NCBI RefSeq assembly: GCF_900157365.1
Contig: NZ_FUEZ01000004.1
Span: 2,653,066-2,717,065 of the forward strand
Length of the DNA: 64,000 bases
Direction: 5' to 3'
From: Mycobacterium numidiamassiliense
GTDB taxonomy: Bacteria; Actinomycetota; Actinomycetes; Mycobacteriales; Mycobacteriaceae
The notes under the pieces were generated by a model. That model was not told the DNA's origin and did not search any database. It saw nothing but the letters and a program-made list of their open reading frames with translations. Positions 48,431-56,602 of the stretch are shown here, one piece after another. The position numbers and the translations under genes are program-made. The first letter of the stretch is position 1, and every line of letters starts with the position of its first letter.

Positions 48431-49162
48431 ATGGCGATTCGGCGCGCTGTCCTGCTGATTGCGGACATCGGCGGCTACACGAACTACATGCATTGGAACC
48501 GTGCGCACTTAGCGCACGCCCAGCTGACGGTGGCGCAGTTGCTGGAATCGGTGATCGACGCAGGCAAGGGGCTGAAACTGGCGAAGTTGGAGGGTGACGC
48601 CGCGTTTTTCTGGGCACCCGACGGCAACGCCAACGTGCTGGTACCCGAGCGGTTGCGGCGCATGCGCCAGTCGTTCCTGGCCCGCAGACAGCGGATCGCA
48701 ACGGACATCGCCTGCGACTGCGCGAGCTGCGAACAGCTGGACAGCCTGTCGCTGAAGTTCGTCGCGCACGAAGGCGAGGTGGCCGAGCAGAAGGTGAAAC
48801 GCCACGTCGAGCTCGCCGGCGTGGATGTAATCCTGGTGCACCGAATGCTGAAAAATGCGGTGCCCGTGCCGGAATACGTGCTGATGACCGACCCGGTAGC
48901 CGCCTGCCTCGACGAGTCGACACGCCTGCTCGCGAAGCCGCTGACGCACGACTTCGACGGCATCGGAGAAACGTCGACGCACTACATCGACCTCGCCACG
49001 CCGGAAGCGCCGCCGGCGCCGCTGGAGCGCGGCTTCTTCGGGCGGCTGGGCATGACCACGAAATTCGAGTTGAGCTCACTGCCGTTCCTGCTGGGCATCA
49101 AGAGACCCGCGGATGGCTTCCGCAACCTGGGCCGCGGCACCGACGAACTGCTACCTAGCTGA
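48431..49162 (+). CDS. DUF2652 protein (nucleotidyl-cyclase-like fold)
   Basis: 243 residues. The N-terminal AVLLIADIGGYTNYM mimics the metal-binding start of class III adenylate cyclases (IADIGGYT for FxDIxGFT), and LAKLEGDAAFFWA the second metal strand, as in the DUF2652 family. The later purine-specifying residues of true cyclases are not recognisable. Two CxxC-like cysteines (IACDCASCEQ) are odd. TAAAAT nine bases before ATG 48431 implies a leaderless transcript. It lies between the haloalkane dehalogenase and the PatB-like aminotransferase. Enzymatic activity is unproven. Confidence 0.85.
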   Translation: MAIRRAVLLIADIGGYTNYMHWNRAHLAHAQLTVAQLLESVIDAGKGLKLAKLEGDAAFFWAPDGNANVLVPERLRRMRQSFLARRQRIATDIACDCASCEQLDSLSLKFVAHEGEVAEQKVKRHVELAGVDVILVHRMLKNAVPVPEYVLMTDPVAACLDESTRLLAKPLTHDFDGIGETSTHYIDLATPEAPPAPLERGFFGRLGMTTKFELSSLPFLLGIKRPADGFRNLGRGTDELLPS

Positions 49163-49188
49163 AAAACCTTGTGCAATAGGCTAATTGA

Positions 49189-50394
49189 CTAGGATTTGGT
49201 CAGCGCGCGGCCCATGCGTGACACGGCCTCAGTGAGAATGGTTTGCGAGGTCGCGAAATTCAACCGCACATGCCCGGCTCCGCCGGTTCCGAAGACATGG
49301 CCGGAACTGAGTGCCACACGGGCGTGGTCAAGAAACCAGCGAGCCGGCCCGGACAGATCGGCCACCACCGCAAGGCCGTCGGCTGCTTCTTCGTCAATAC
49401 CGAGTTCACGGCAGTCCAGCCATGCCAGGTAAGTGCCTTGTGGCCATTGATATTTGACACCGGGAAGATGCTCGGCTACCAGATCGCCCAACAACGTCCG
49501 GTTGGCGTCGAGTCCCTGCAGCAGGAGGTCGAGCCAGTCGCTGCCGGTCTTGAATGCCTCGGTGTGCGCGAGAACGCCGAGGTGGCTCGGCCCGTGGCTG
49601 ACCTCCTCGGGCATGCGCTGCAAGTCGGCGGCCGCCTCCGGGCCGGCGATGGCTAGCGCCGCCTTCAACCCGGACAGATTCCAGGCCTTGGAGGCAGAGG
49701 TCAGGGCGAAGGCGTTCTCAGCTCCTGGCACGGTCAGGAAGGGCGTGAAGCGTGATCCCGTCAAGATGACGGGGGCGTGGATCTCGTCTGAGACCACCCG
49801 GACATCCAATCGGCGGGCGAGTTCGGCGACCCCGCGTAGTTCCTCGACGGTGTGTACCGATCCCGTCGGGTTGTGCGGATTGCACAACAGATACGCGACC
49901 TTCGCGTCCTTTCCGGCGCCCGCACGGGCGCGTTCCAAGGCATCCTCCAAGGCGTCCAGGTCAATTCGGCCATTGTCGTCGAGAGGCGATTCGATCACTC
50001 GGCGGCCGTCGTGTGACACGAACGCATAAAACGGCGCGTACACCGGTGGGTTGACGACGACGGCGTCACCCCGATTGGTGACCAGGCGTAGCACCTCGAC
50101 GACACCGAGCATGACGTCCGGAACGAGCGCGGTGCGGCTCACCTCCACGTCATCCCAGTGCCAATGCTGCGAGGCGAATTGGCTGACCGCCTCGCCGAAC
50201 GCGGTGCCGCCGGGATAGCCGGTGTCGCCGATATCGATGGCCCGACGCAGGACCTCGGCCACCTTCGGGGGCAGCTTGACGTCCATCTCGGCGACCCACA
50301 GCGGCAAGACATCGGCGGGATGGGCGCGCCATTTCATGCTCGTCCGCCGCTGCAGCTGCTGCAGGGTGAGTTCCTCGAGCGGATTCGACGTCAC
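49189..50394 (-). CDS. PatB/MalY-type PLP C-S lyase (cystathionine beta-lyase-like)
   Basis: 401 residues, fold-type I aminotransferase family. Family blocks: RRTSMKWRAHPADVLPLWVAEMDVKLP, LCNPHNPTGSVH, VSDEIHAPVI, and the PLP lysine in TSASKAWNLSGLKAAL. The C-terminal Arg for the substrate carboxylate is in HVRLNFATSQ. It cleaves cystathionine or cysteine conjugates to ammonia, pyruvate and thiol. By memory it corresponds to Rv2294, which in M. tuberculosis also lies close to the haloalkane dehalogenase gene. ATG 50394 starts 24 bp behind the DapB-like gene stop (50418) on the same strand. Confidence 0.92.
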   Translation of the reverse strand: MTSNPLEELTLQQLQRRTSMKWRAHPADVLPLWVAEMDVKLPPKVAEVLRRAIDIGDTGYPGGTAFGEAVSQFASQHWHWDDVEVSRTALVPDVMLGVVEVLRLVTNRGDAVVVNPPVYAPFYAFVSHDGRRVIESPLDDNGRIDLDALEDALERARAGAGKDAKVAYLLCNPHNPTGSVHTVEELRGVAELARRLDVRVVSDEIHAPVILTGSRFTPFLTVPGAENAFALTSASKAWNLSGLKAALAIAGPEAAADLQRMPEEVSHGPSHLGVLAHTEAFKTGSDWLDLLLQGLDANRTLLGDLVAEHLPGVKYQWPQGTYLAWLDCRELGIDEEAADGLAVVADLSGPARWFLDHARVALSSGHVFGTGGAGHVRLNFATSQTILTEAVSRMGRALTKS

Positions 50395-50417
50395 CCAGGC
50401 AGCCTAAGCCGCCCGGC

Positions 50418-51515
50418 TCACCCGATGACGAACGCGTGCTTGGGGATTGTCAACGGCAGGTCCACCGAACTCAGCAGACCCGGTTCTGCGGCAACGACAT
50501 ACGGCACCGCGTTGACGACACGCATTGCCGTGGCGACCATCGCCCCCGCGCCGGACGTCATTCCACCGACTCCCGACTTCTGCGGGTCCTTGAGCGTCGC
50601 GGCCAGGGTGCAGTCGATGTCGGGGTCGCCAAAAATCTGAACCCGGTAGGACAGATCGCCGATCCCGGTTGGCCATTCGGGCGCGACGTCATGCGCGAGC
50701 CGGGTGATGTGCTCGATGACAATGGCCTCGCGGCCGTCGACCACGCCGCTCGCCCGCATGCGCAGCGCCCCGGCCGTGCCCGCCTCGACGGTGCCCATGG
50801 CGACCTCGAGCGTCCGGTTGGTGACCGCGCGGTCGAAATGCTCGCGGACCTCCTGGACCTCGACCCCGAGTGCGTCGCCGATCAACCGGATCTGCCCCGA
50901 CCATTCGCCGGCGATGGCGCCGGCGAAGCCGATCCAGGGCTGGTAGTCCAGCGGCCGGCCGAAGCCCAGCGCGTCGCTCATGATGTCGGGGACGCCGTAG
51001 TCGTCGTACAGGCCGATCTCCCACGAGTGGATCTTCTCGATCGACGCCGACTGCGTGCTCAGCACCAGCGGCAGGTAGTCGGCGGCGAACCCGGGCTCGA
51101 TCCCCGACGCGTACAGCGACACCTGGCCCTGTTTGGCCGCGGCGACCAATTGGTCGCGCCATTCCGCGGGTTCGTAGGCGTGCGGGTTGACCAAGCGGGT
51201 GGTGCTGGTCGTGACGACGTTGATCCCCGCTTCGAGCAGCCTGACGTAGTCCGGGATGGCCAGGGCGTCGCGTTCCGGGCCGCTGGCCGCGTAGATCACG
51301 CAGTCGGGTTTCAGGGCGATCAGCGCGTCGGCATCGTTGGTGGCTTTCAGGCCGATCGGCTCACCGTTGGCGAGTTCGCCGGCGTCCTTGCCGTCCTTCT
51401 CGGGGGAGTGCACCCACACCCCGACGAGATCCAGATTGGGCCGCCGGTGGATGGCGTGGATGGCGATCGAGCCGATGCCGCCCGTCGCCCACACAACTAC
51501 GCGCTGAGCCGTCAT
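50418..51515 (-). CDS. DapB-fold NAD(P)-dependent dehydrogenase (paralogue 3)
   Basis: 365 residues. VVVWATGGIGSIAIHAI (Rossmann), LDLVGVWVHSPEKDGKDAGEL, DCVIYAASGPERDALAIPDYV, VVTTSTTRLVNPHAY, YASGIEPGFAADYLPLVL and VVDGREAIVIEHITRLAHDVAPEWPTG place it in the same family as the 3432, 5678 and 52796 genes; it is closest to 52796. ATG 51515 follows GAGGAGGA by about seven bases. It is divergent from a luciferase-like oxidoreductase, with a 290-bp gap holding a repeat element. Function: oxidoreductase on an unknown intermediate; the lysine-pathway label often given to such proteins is unlikely. Confidence 0.82.
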   Translation of the reverse strand: MTAQRVVVWATGGIGSIAIHAIHRRPNLDLVGVWVHSPEKDGKDAGELANGEPIGLKATNDADALIALKPDCVIYAASGPERDALAIPDYVRLLEAGINVVTTSTTRLVNPHAYEPAEWRDQLVAAAKQGQVSLYASGIEPGFAADYLPLVLSTQSASIEKIHSWEIGLYDDYGVPDIMSDALGFGRPLDYQPWIGFAGAIAGEWSGQIRLIGDALGVEVQEVREHFDRAVTNRTLEVAMGTVEAGTAGALRMRASGVVDGREAIVIEHITRLAHDVAPEWPTGIGDLSYRVQIFGDPDIDCTLAATLKDPQKSGVGGMTSGAGAMVATAMRVVNAVPYVVAAEPGLLSSVDLPLTIPKHAFVIG

Positions 51516-51712
51516 CTTGTTCCTCCTCAGTTGCATGCGCGATGAAAGCTGAGGCGGCCGTTGCCGTTACGGCGGCAGGCGGCTGTTACCACCCAACGTT
51601 CGATTCGGAAGCTAACAGTCACGAGGCCGCGCGGTCAAGGGTTTAAGAAAGCAAGCACTATCCTAACGAACAAATTTTAGGTTAACCTGCACGATGTGAG
51701 GGTCGACCAATG

Positions 51713-51770
51713 TTTTGCCCGCCTCCGAGCGACAACGGTCGATCGCGTTGACGCTGAGAGGCGGGCAAGT
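51713..51770. repeat. Inverted-repeat element, copy A (degenerate right arm)
   Basis: The left arm 51713-51735 (TTTTGCCCGCCTCCGAGC followed by GACAA) is identical over 23 bp to the left arm of the element at 58910. The right arm 51748-51770 is a decayed complement (about five mismatches). The loop is 12 bp. It is intergenic, before the luciferase-like gene. The remaining gap 51516-51805 also has TTAGG and GGTTAACC motifs at 51677-51687. Confidence 0.7.
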
Positions 51771-51805
51771 CACCCATTCCCTAGGACCGACTCCGGCGGC
51801 CGCTG

Positions 51806-52783
51806 ATGCTCACGCTCAGGTTCGACATGCGCGCCCCGACGTGGGCCGCGCCGGCGGCCGATCTGTACGCCGCGGCCGTCGACATGTGCGCGTGGGCGGA
51901 GACCCGGGGCGCCGCACTCGTCGTGCTGTCCGAGCACCACGGCGCCGACGACGGCCACCTGCCCGTACCGCTGACGCTGGCGTCGGCGATCGCAGCCAGG
52001 ACAAGCGTTTTGGCGATTCTGCTGGCCGCCGTACCGCTGCCGATGTGGGACGTCGTGCGGCTCGCCGAGGAGATGAGCGTGCTGGACCTGATCAGCAGGG
52101 GACGGGTGTCGTACGTGTTCGGCGTCGGGCATCGGCGTGAGGAATACGACCACTTCGGCCTTGACATGAGCACACGCGGTCGGGTCGCTGACGAGATGCT
52201 AGCCGTGCTCGCCCCACTGGTGCGCGGTGAATCCGTCGAATACCGGGGCCGTCGGGTTCGCGTCACCCCGGCAGCCGCGTCGCCCGACGGCCCGATGGTG
52301 CTGATCGCCGGTGGCAGCAAGGCCGCGGCGCGGCGGGCCGGCACGCACGGACTGGGGTTCATCTCGCAAACCGCGTCACCCGAGCTCAAGGAGTATTACC
52401 AGGCGCAATGCCGCGCACACGGCCATCAGCCGGGAATCGTTCAGTTCCCCGTATCCGGCGCTCCGACAGCAGTTTTCGTTGCCGAAGACGTCGACCAGGC
52501 ATGGGATCAGTTGGGGCCGCACCTGTTGCATGACGCGCAGACCGCCGCCTCCTACCGGCCACACGACGACTCGGTCGCCAGCATCACCCGTGCCGAGACG
52601 GTGGCGGGCTTGCGCGAAGACAGCGGTCCCTACCGTATCTTCACGTCCGACGAGGCGGTCGACTACATGCGCGGCGGACAACTGCTGCCCCTGCACCCAC
52701 TCTGCGGCGGCGTTGCACCCGAGGCGGCGTGGCCGTATCTCGAGCGCGCCGCGGCCGCCAGCGCGCGAGCCCACGAGCAGTAA
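51806..52783 (+). CDS. LLM-class F420-dependent oxidoreductase (copy 1)
   Basis: 325 residues, luciferase-like TIM barrel. N-terminal LTLRFDMRAPTWAAPAADLYAAAVDM, LVVLSEHHGADDGHLPVPL, and RGRVSYVFGVGHRREEYDHFGL are typical of mycobacterial F420-dependent LLM proteins. It oxidises or reduces an alcohol or ketone using F420 in place of FMN, which is family inference. Architecture and opening (M-TLRFDMRAP-W) are shared with the 53935 gene, so the two are paralogues. It is followed 12 bp later by DapB-like paralogue 4, an obvious operon. ATG 51806 lacks a strong ribosome site. Confidence 0.87.
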   Translation: MLTLRFDMRAPTWAAPAADLYAAAVDMCAWAETRGAALVVLSEHHGADDGHLPVPLTLASAIAARTSVLAILLAAVPLPMWDVVRLAEEMSVLDLISRGRVSYVFGVGHRREEYDHFGLDMSTRGRVADEMLAVLAPLVRGESVEYRGRRVRVTPAAASPDGPMVLIAGGSKAAARRAGTHGLGFISQTASPELKEYYQAQCRAHGHQPGIVQFPVSGAPTAVFVAEDVDQAWDQLGPHLLHDAQTAASYRPHDDSVASITRAETVAGLREDSGPYRIFTSDEAVDYMRGGQLLPLHPLCGGVAPEAAWPYLERAAAASARAHEQ

Positions 52784-52795
52784 GGAACACGGCCA

Positions 52796-53869
52796 GTGCC
52801 AACCTCAATACGCACCGTCGTGTGGTCCACCGGGGGAGTAGGGGCGATCGCGATCGATGGAATCAGGCATCGACCCGACCTGGAATTGGTTGGGGTATGG
52901 GTACATTCACCCGAGAAGGTCGGCAAGGACGCCGGCGAGTTGGCGGGCGGTGAGCCCCTGGGCCTGTTGGCCACCAACGACGCCGACGCGCTGATCGCGT
53001 GTAAGCCCGACTGCGTCGTGTACGCGGCGAGCGGCCCGGAACGCGAGGCCGGGGCGGTGCCAGATTACGTGCGGCTGTTGAAGGCCGGCATCAACGTGGT
53101 GTCGACGACGTCGACGGGGTTGATCTATCCGCCGGCGTATTTCGCACCGAATTGGCGCGCGGAACTCGAAGAGGCGGCCAACGCCGGCAACGCGTCGTTC
53201 TACGGATCGGGCATCTTTCCCGGGTTCACGTCCGATCAGCTCGCCCTGCTGATGACCACTCAGTCCAAGAAGATCCGCCGCATCACCGTCAGCGAGGTCG
53301 CGCTCAACGACCACTACCCGGTGGCCGACGTCATGATGAACGGGTTGGGCTTCGCCCGCCCGCTCGATTTCGAGCCGATGCTCAAGACGCCGGGCTTCAT
53401 CGAAATGACTTGGAAGGCGCCGCTATACCTGATCGCCGCCGGTCTTGGAGTCGAGATCGAGGAGGTGCGCGGCTCCCTGGACCGTGAGCTGACCCACCGC
53501 GACATCGAGGTGGCGTTCGGCATCGTACCGGCGGGTACCTGCGGCGCCGTCCGGACCCGCGCGGCGGGGGTGGTCGACGGCCGCGAGGCCATCGTCCTCG
53601 AACACATCATCCGGATGGCCCGCGACGTCGCACCGGACTGGCCTACCTCGGACTGCGATGCGACCTACCGCGTCGACATCGAGGGCGACCCCGACATCCA
53701 CTGCGCGATGACGGTCGGCGATGCCGAAGGCCACGGCGCCGGAAATGCCGCGATGACCTCCACGGCGATGCGGGTCGTCAATGCGATTCCCTACGTAGTC
53801 GACGCGGCTCCGGGCCTGCTCAGCTCGCTGGATATCCCGACCACCCTGCCGCGGCACGTGTTCGACTGA
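52796..53869 (+). CDS. DapB-fold NAD(P)-dependent dehydrogenase (paralogue 4)
   Basis: 357 residues from GTG 52796. VVWSTGGVGAIAIDGI, LELVGVWVHSPEKVGKDAGEL, DCVVYAASGPEREAGAVPDYV, YGSGIFPGFTSDQLAL and VVDGREAIVLEHIIRMARDVAPDWPTS are shared with paralogue 3 almost block for block. It stands between two luciferase-like genes, in the order LLM, dehydrogenase, LLM, so a divergent or duplicated LLM-dehydrogenase pair is the unit of this locus. Function: probably successive oxidation with the F420 enzyme, on an unknown substrate. Confidence 0.82.
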   Translation: MPTSIRTVVWSTGGVGAIAIDGIRHRPDLELVGVWVHSPEKVGKDAGELAGGEPLGLLATNDADALIACKPDCVVYAASGPEREAGAVPDYVRLLKAGINVVSTTSTGLIYPPAYFAPNWRAELEEAANAGNASFYGSGIFPGFTSDQLALLMTTQSKKIRRITVSEVALNDHYPVADVMMNGLGFARPLDFEPMLKTPGFIEMTWKAPLYLIAAGLGVEIEEVRGSLDRELTHRDIEVAFGIVPAGTCGAVRTRAAGVVDGREAIVLEHIIRMARDVAPDWPTSDCDATYRVDIEGDPDIHCAMTVGDAEGHGAGNAAMTSTAMRVVNAIPYVVDAAPGLLSSLDIPTTLPRHVFD

Positions 53870-53934
53870 GCGCGTAGCCTACGTCACACAAAGATTAGTC
53901 AGGCTAGGGTTTTTCGAATTTTCGAGGAGTCGCT

Positions 53935-54909
53935 TTGTACACACTGCGCTTCGATATGCGTGCACCGTCGTGGGGCGCACCACCCGCCGCGCTGTATGCC
54001 GCGGTGCCCGAAATGTGTTCCTGGGCCGAAGATCACGGCGGCCTGGCCGCCGTGCTGTGTGAACACCATGGGTCCGAGGACGGCTACCTGCCGTCGCCGA
54101 TGATCCTGGCGCCGGCAATCGCCGCGCGCACACAGCGATTGGCGATGAACCTGATCCTGATTCTGCCGTTCTACGACCCGGTCCGGTTGGCCGAGGACAT
54201 GTCCGTGCTCGACATCATCAGCAATGGACGGGCCATGTACACGATGGCCCTCGGGTACCGGCCCGAGGAGTTCGAGCACTTCGGCTTGGCAATCAAAAGG
54301 CGTGGCCGGATCGCCGACGACAAGCTTGGGTTGCTGCGCCGACTGCTGGCCGAAGGAGCTGTCGAAGAAGACGGACGCCGGATCAACGTGACGCCGGCCC
54401 CACTGACGGCGGGTGGTCCGTCGATGATGTGGGGTGGTGGCACGCTGGCGGCGGCGCGTCGGGCCGGCAGATACGGCCTGGGCATGCTCGGCAACGCCGA
54501 CACTCCCGGTATGCGCGAGGCGTACGAGGAGGCGTGCCGCGAGCACGGCCATGAGCCCGGGCCGACGATGTTCCCCGGCCGCGACACCCCCTCGGTCGTG
54601 TTCGTCGCCGACGATGTGGACCAGGCGTGGAAAGAGATTGGCGAGCATCTACTGCACGACGTGCGAACCTACGCCGCGTGGAATCCCGGGGACGAGACGA
54701 CGGCCGGCTTCTCGCACGTGAGCACTGTCGACGAGCTGCGCGAGAAGCCGGGTTCGCACATCATTATCTCTGTGCCAGAGGCAATTTCGAGGGTCCGCGA
54801 AGGTCAGGTACTCAACCTGTCGCCGTTGTGCGGCGGGCTGGCACCGGACATCGCGTGGACGTATCTCAAGCGCGTCGGCGAAGTTGTGCTGCCCCAGGCT
54901 CGTTCGTAA
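53935..54909 (+). CDS. LLM-class F420-dependent oxidoreductase (copy 2)
   Basis: 324 residues beginning at TTG 53935 with GAGGAG (53924-53929) five bases upstream; the protein YTLRFDMRAPSWGAPPAALYA then matches copy 1 from its first residues. Other shared blocks: AVLCEHHGSEDGYLPSPM, RLAEDMSVLDIISNGRAMYTMALGYRPEEFEHFGL, VDQAWKEIGEHLLHDV, LSPLCGGLAPDIAW. About half of all positions agree with copy 1. It is 65 bp behind DapB-like paralogue 4 and convergent with the AveC-like gene. F420 use is a family inference. Confidence 0.87.
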   Translation: MYTLRFDMRAPSWGAPPAALYAAVPEMCSWAEDHGGLAAVLCEHHGSEDGYLPSPMILAPAIAARTQRLAMNLILILPFYDPVRLAEDMSVLDIISNGRAMYTMALGYRPEEFEHFGLAIKRRGRIADDKLGLLRRLLAEGAVEEDGRRINVTPAPLTAGGPSMMWGGGTLAAARRAGRYGLGMLGNADTPGMREAYEEACREHGHEPGPTMFPGRDTPSVVFVADDVDQAWKEIGEHLLHDVRTYAAWNPGDETTAGFSHVSTVDELREKPGSHIIISVPEAISRVREGQVLNLSPLCGGLAPDIAWTYLKRVGEVVLPQARS

Positions 54910-54914
54910 CGACG

Positions 54915-55700
54915 CTATTTGGGTTGGTTGGGCGTGCCCGGGTACAGCTCTTCGGTCGGCCCCGCCGTCACATAGCCGCCCAGCTTCGTAATGAGATGGG
55001 GCGCAAAGACCGCACCGTACAACAGGTTTCCGAAGACGATGACGGTGACGACGGACAGCACCGACGATTGCACGCGATTCTTCGTCTTCGTGTCAGCCCA
55101 CATCTCGACGATATTCCGTCCTTCGGAATCGGTCCGCCCCAGCAAATAGGCGAAGACCATCATCTGGATACCCATGGCGAGGGAGTCGTAGAGCGGGTAC
55201 TGGTGCTTGGTGCCCTCGAAGATCGCGAGGCCCGGAATCACATAGCCGTAGTAGAAGTTCCCCAGTTGGGCCCCCGTGAAGGCGTTGAAAAACAAAGCCC
55301 AGCTGACACCGACGGCGAGGCCGACCACGAGGAGGGTGATTGGCCTGCGCCAGCCGAACTTTGCGCTCAGCCAACGTCCGAGCGCGGCGCCGCTCAGGCC
55401 GGGAATCACGAAGTAGGAGACGTAGCCAAGGGGCACCGACGAAGGCAGTCCGCCCCATGTGACGTTCAACGGCCACCAGGACGGCATCCGGGGCAGCGCG
55501 GGAGGAAACTGGGCGTACATCGCCCAGTCGTACGGCGACTCGATCCAGGAGAACGAGATCGCCGAGAGGCTCAGCAGCAGCAGTGGGTGGATCCGTCGGC
55601 GGCGGTAGCTCAGATAGATCCCGATGACCAGGAACGCGATGCTGCTGACATAGGCGAAGTACATCGCCCCCGCCATCTGGGGCGTCATTTCGGTCTTCAC
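54915..55700 (-). CDS. AveC-like (spirocyclase family) membrane protein
   Basis: 261 residues with about six membrane helices (FAYVSSIAFLVIGIYLSY, LLLLSLSAISFSWIESPYDWAMY, YVSYFVIPGLSGAALGRWLS, ITLLVVGLAVGVSWALFFN, VLSVVTVIVFGNLLYGAVF). The SWIESPYDWAMY and polar FNAFTGAQLGNFYYGYV helices recall the AveC/MeiC spirocyclase family annotated across mycobacteria. GTG 55700 overlaps the stop of the 38-residue microprotein (GTGA), so it depends on its translation. In this locus of P450s and F420 enzymes it may act on a polycyclic or terpenoid substrate. The cyclase activity is assumed from distant relatives only. Confidence 0.7.
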   Translation of the reverse strand: MKTEMTPQMAGAMYFAYVSSIAFLVIGIYLSYRRRRIHPLLLLSLSAISFSWIESPYDWAMYAQFPPALPRMPSWWPLNVTWGGLPSSVPLGYVSYFVIPGLSGAALGRWLSAKFGWRRPITLLVVGLAVGVSWALFFNAFTGAQLGNFYYGYVIPGLAIFEGTKHQYPLYDSLAMGIQMMVFAYLLGRTDSEGRNIVEMWADTKTKNRVQSSVLSVVTVIVFGNLLYGAVFAPHLITKLGGYVTAGPTEELYPGTPNQPK

Positions 55701-55813
55701 TGGCGGCCCTCGTCGCTCGGCGCGCGCCGCGCCTCGGGATCGAAGCGCAGGACCAGCCCGAATATCAGGACGATCAGGCCGAACAGCGTGCCAAGCATGA
55801 TGACAGCGCCCAT
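55697..55813 (-). CDS. 38-residue membrane microprotein coupled to AveC-like gene
   Basis: ATG 55813 with AAGGG seven bases upstream encodes MGAVIMLGTLFGLIVLIFGL, then VLRFDPEARRAPSDEGRQ and TGA 55697-55699. One transmembrane helix (residues 3-22) and an acidic-basic cytosolic tail. The stop overlaps the GTG of the AveC-like gene, so the pair is translationally coupled. Conserved helix-only subunits of this kind stabilise membrane enzymes, which is inference. The operon starts just behind the TetR operators at 55841-55879. Confidence 0.65.
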   Translation of the reverse strand: MGAVIMLGTLFGLIVLIFGLVLRFDPEARRAPSDEGRQ

Positions 55814-55840
55814 GATGTCACCCTTTCGATACACTCTTTG

Positions 55841-55879
55841 GATAGTGGCTACTATCTCCGTTAGATAGTGGATACTATC
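55841..55879. promoter_or_regulatory. Tandem TetR operators between AveC-like and TetR-P450 operons
   Basis: GATAGTGGCTACTATC (55841-55856) and GATAGTGGATACTATC (55864-55879) each have perfect 6-bp arms (GATAGT/ACTATC) around 4 bp, centred 23 bp apart. They lie between the microprotein/AveC-like operon and the TetR gene. Confidence 0.75.
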
Positions 55880-55924
55880 CTAAAGTTCGTCGACCGCGAA
55901 GCCCGTTTCGAGGAGTGGACATCG

Positions 55925-56587
55925 GTGCCCCAGCGAGCAACTAAGCAGCCGATTGCGGCGCACACGCCGGCGGCGGCCGCGCGTCGGCCCCGCGGCGAGC
56001 CCCGTCGACTTCTGCTCGACGCCGCCCGGACGCTCTTCGCCGGCCAGGACTATCGCAGCACCACCACGCGCGAAATCGCCCAGGCCGCAGGCGTCACCGA
56101 GCACCTGCTCTTTCGCAACTTTGGTTCGAAGGCGGCGCTGTTCCGCGAGGCGCTCGTCGTGCCCTTCGTGAGCTTCGTCGACGAGTTCGGCCAGACTTGG
56201 CAGTCGGTGGTGCCCGAGGAGACCGACGAGACAGAGCTGACTCGGCTTTTCGTCTCGCAGCTCTACGACGTGTTCGTCGAACACCAGGGTCTGCTGCTGA
56301 CGCTCATGGCATCCGAGACCCTCAGCGATGAGGAGCAATCGGATGCCGGCATTGCCGAGATCCGGCGCGCCATAACGGTGCTCGGCCAGATCAGTGTTGA
56401 GGGCATGCAGTTGCGGGGGCTGCGATCGGACCATCCCGACCTGCCGGCCCACTCGACGGTGTCGATGATCGCCGGAATGGCCGCCCTGCGTTCGACTTAT
56501 TTCGGGAACAAACAACCGCCGCGGGAGGTGATCGTTGAGGAACTCGTTCAAGCGCTCCTGCACGGCTTCTTGCACCGCAACGACTGA
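55925..56587 (+). CDS. TetR family regulator
   Basis: 220 residues from GTG 55925, nine bases behind GAGGAG; the frame extends to GTG 55868, but that start would lie inside the second operator. HTH: TTREIAQAAGVTEHLLFRNFGSKAALFREAL. The basic leader contains RRPRGEPRRLLLDAARTLF. It precedes a P450 by 15 bp in one operon. The two perfect operators at 55841-55879 are placed to control this operon and the divergent AveC-like pair, so the AveC-like protein and the P450 form one regulon. Confidence 0.88.
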   Translation: MPQRATKQPIAAHTPAAAARRPRGEPRRLLLDAARTLFAGQDYRSTTTREIAQAAGVTEHLLFRNFGSKAALFREALVVPFVSFVDEFGQTWQSVVPEETDETELTRLFVSQLYDVFVEHQGLLLTLMASETLSDEEQSDAGIAEIRRAITVLGQISVEGMQLRGLRSDHPDLPAHSTVSMIAGMAALRSTYFGNKQPPREVIVEELVQALLHGFLHRND

Positions 56588-56602
56588 TATAGGGATCCGA
56601 CT

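Noticed and set aside
51677..51687. IdeR iron-box-like TTAGGTTAACC
   Set aside because: Only the first half of the 19-bp iron box matches and no iron gene is near.
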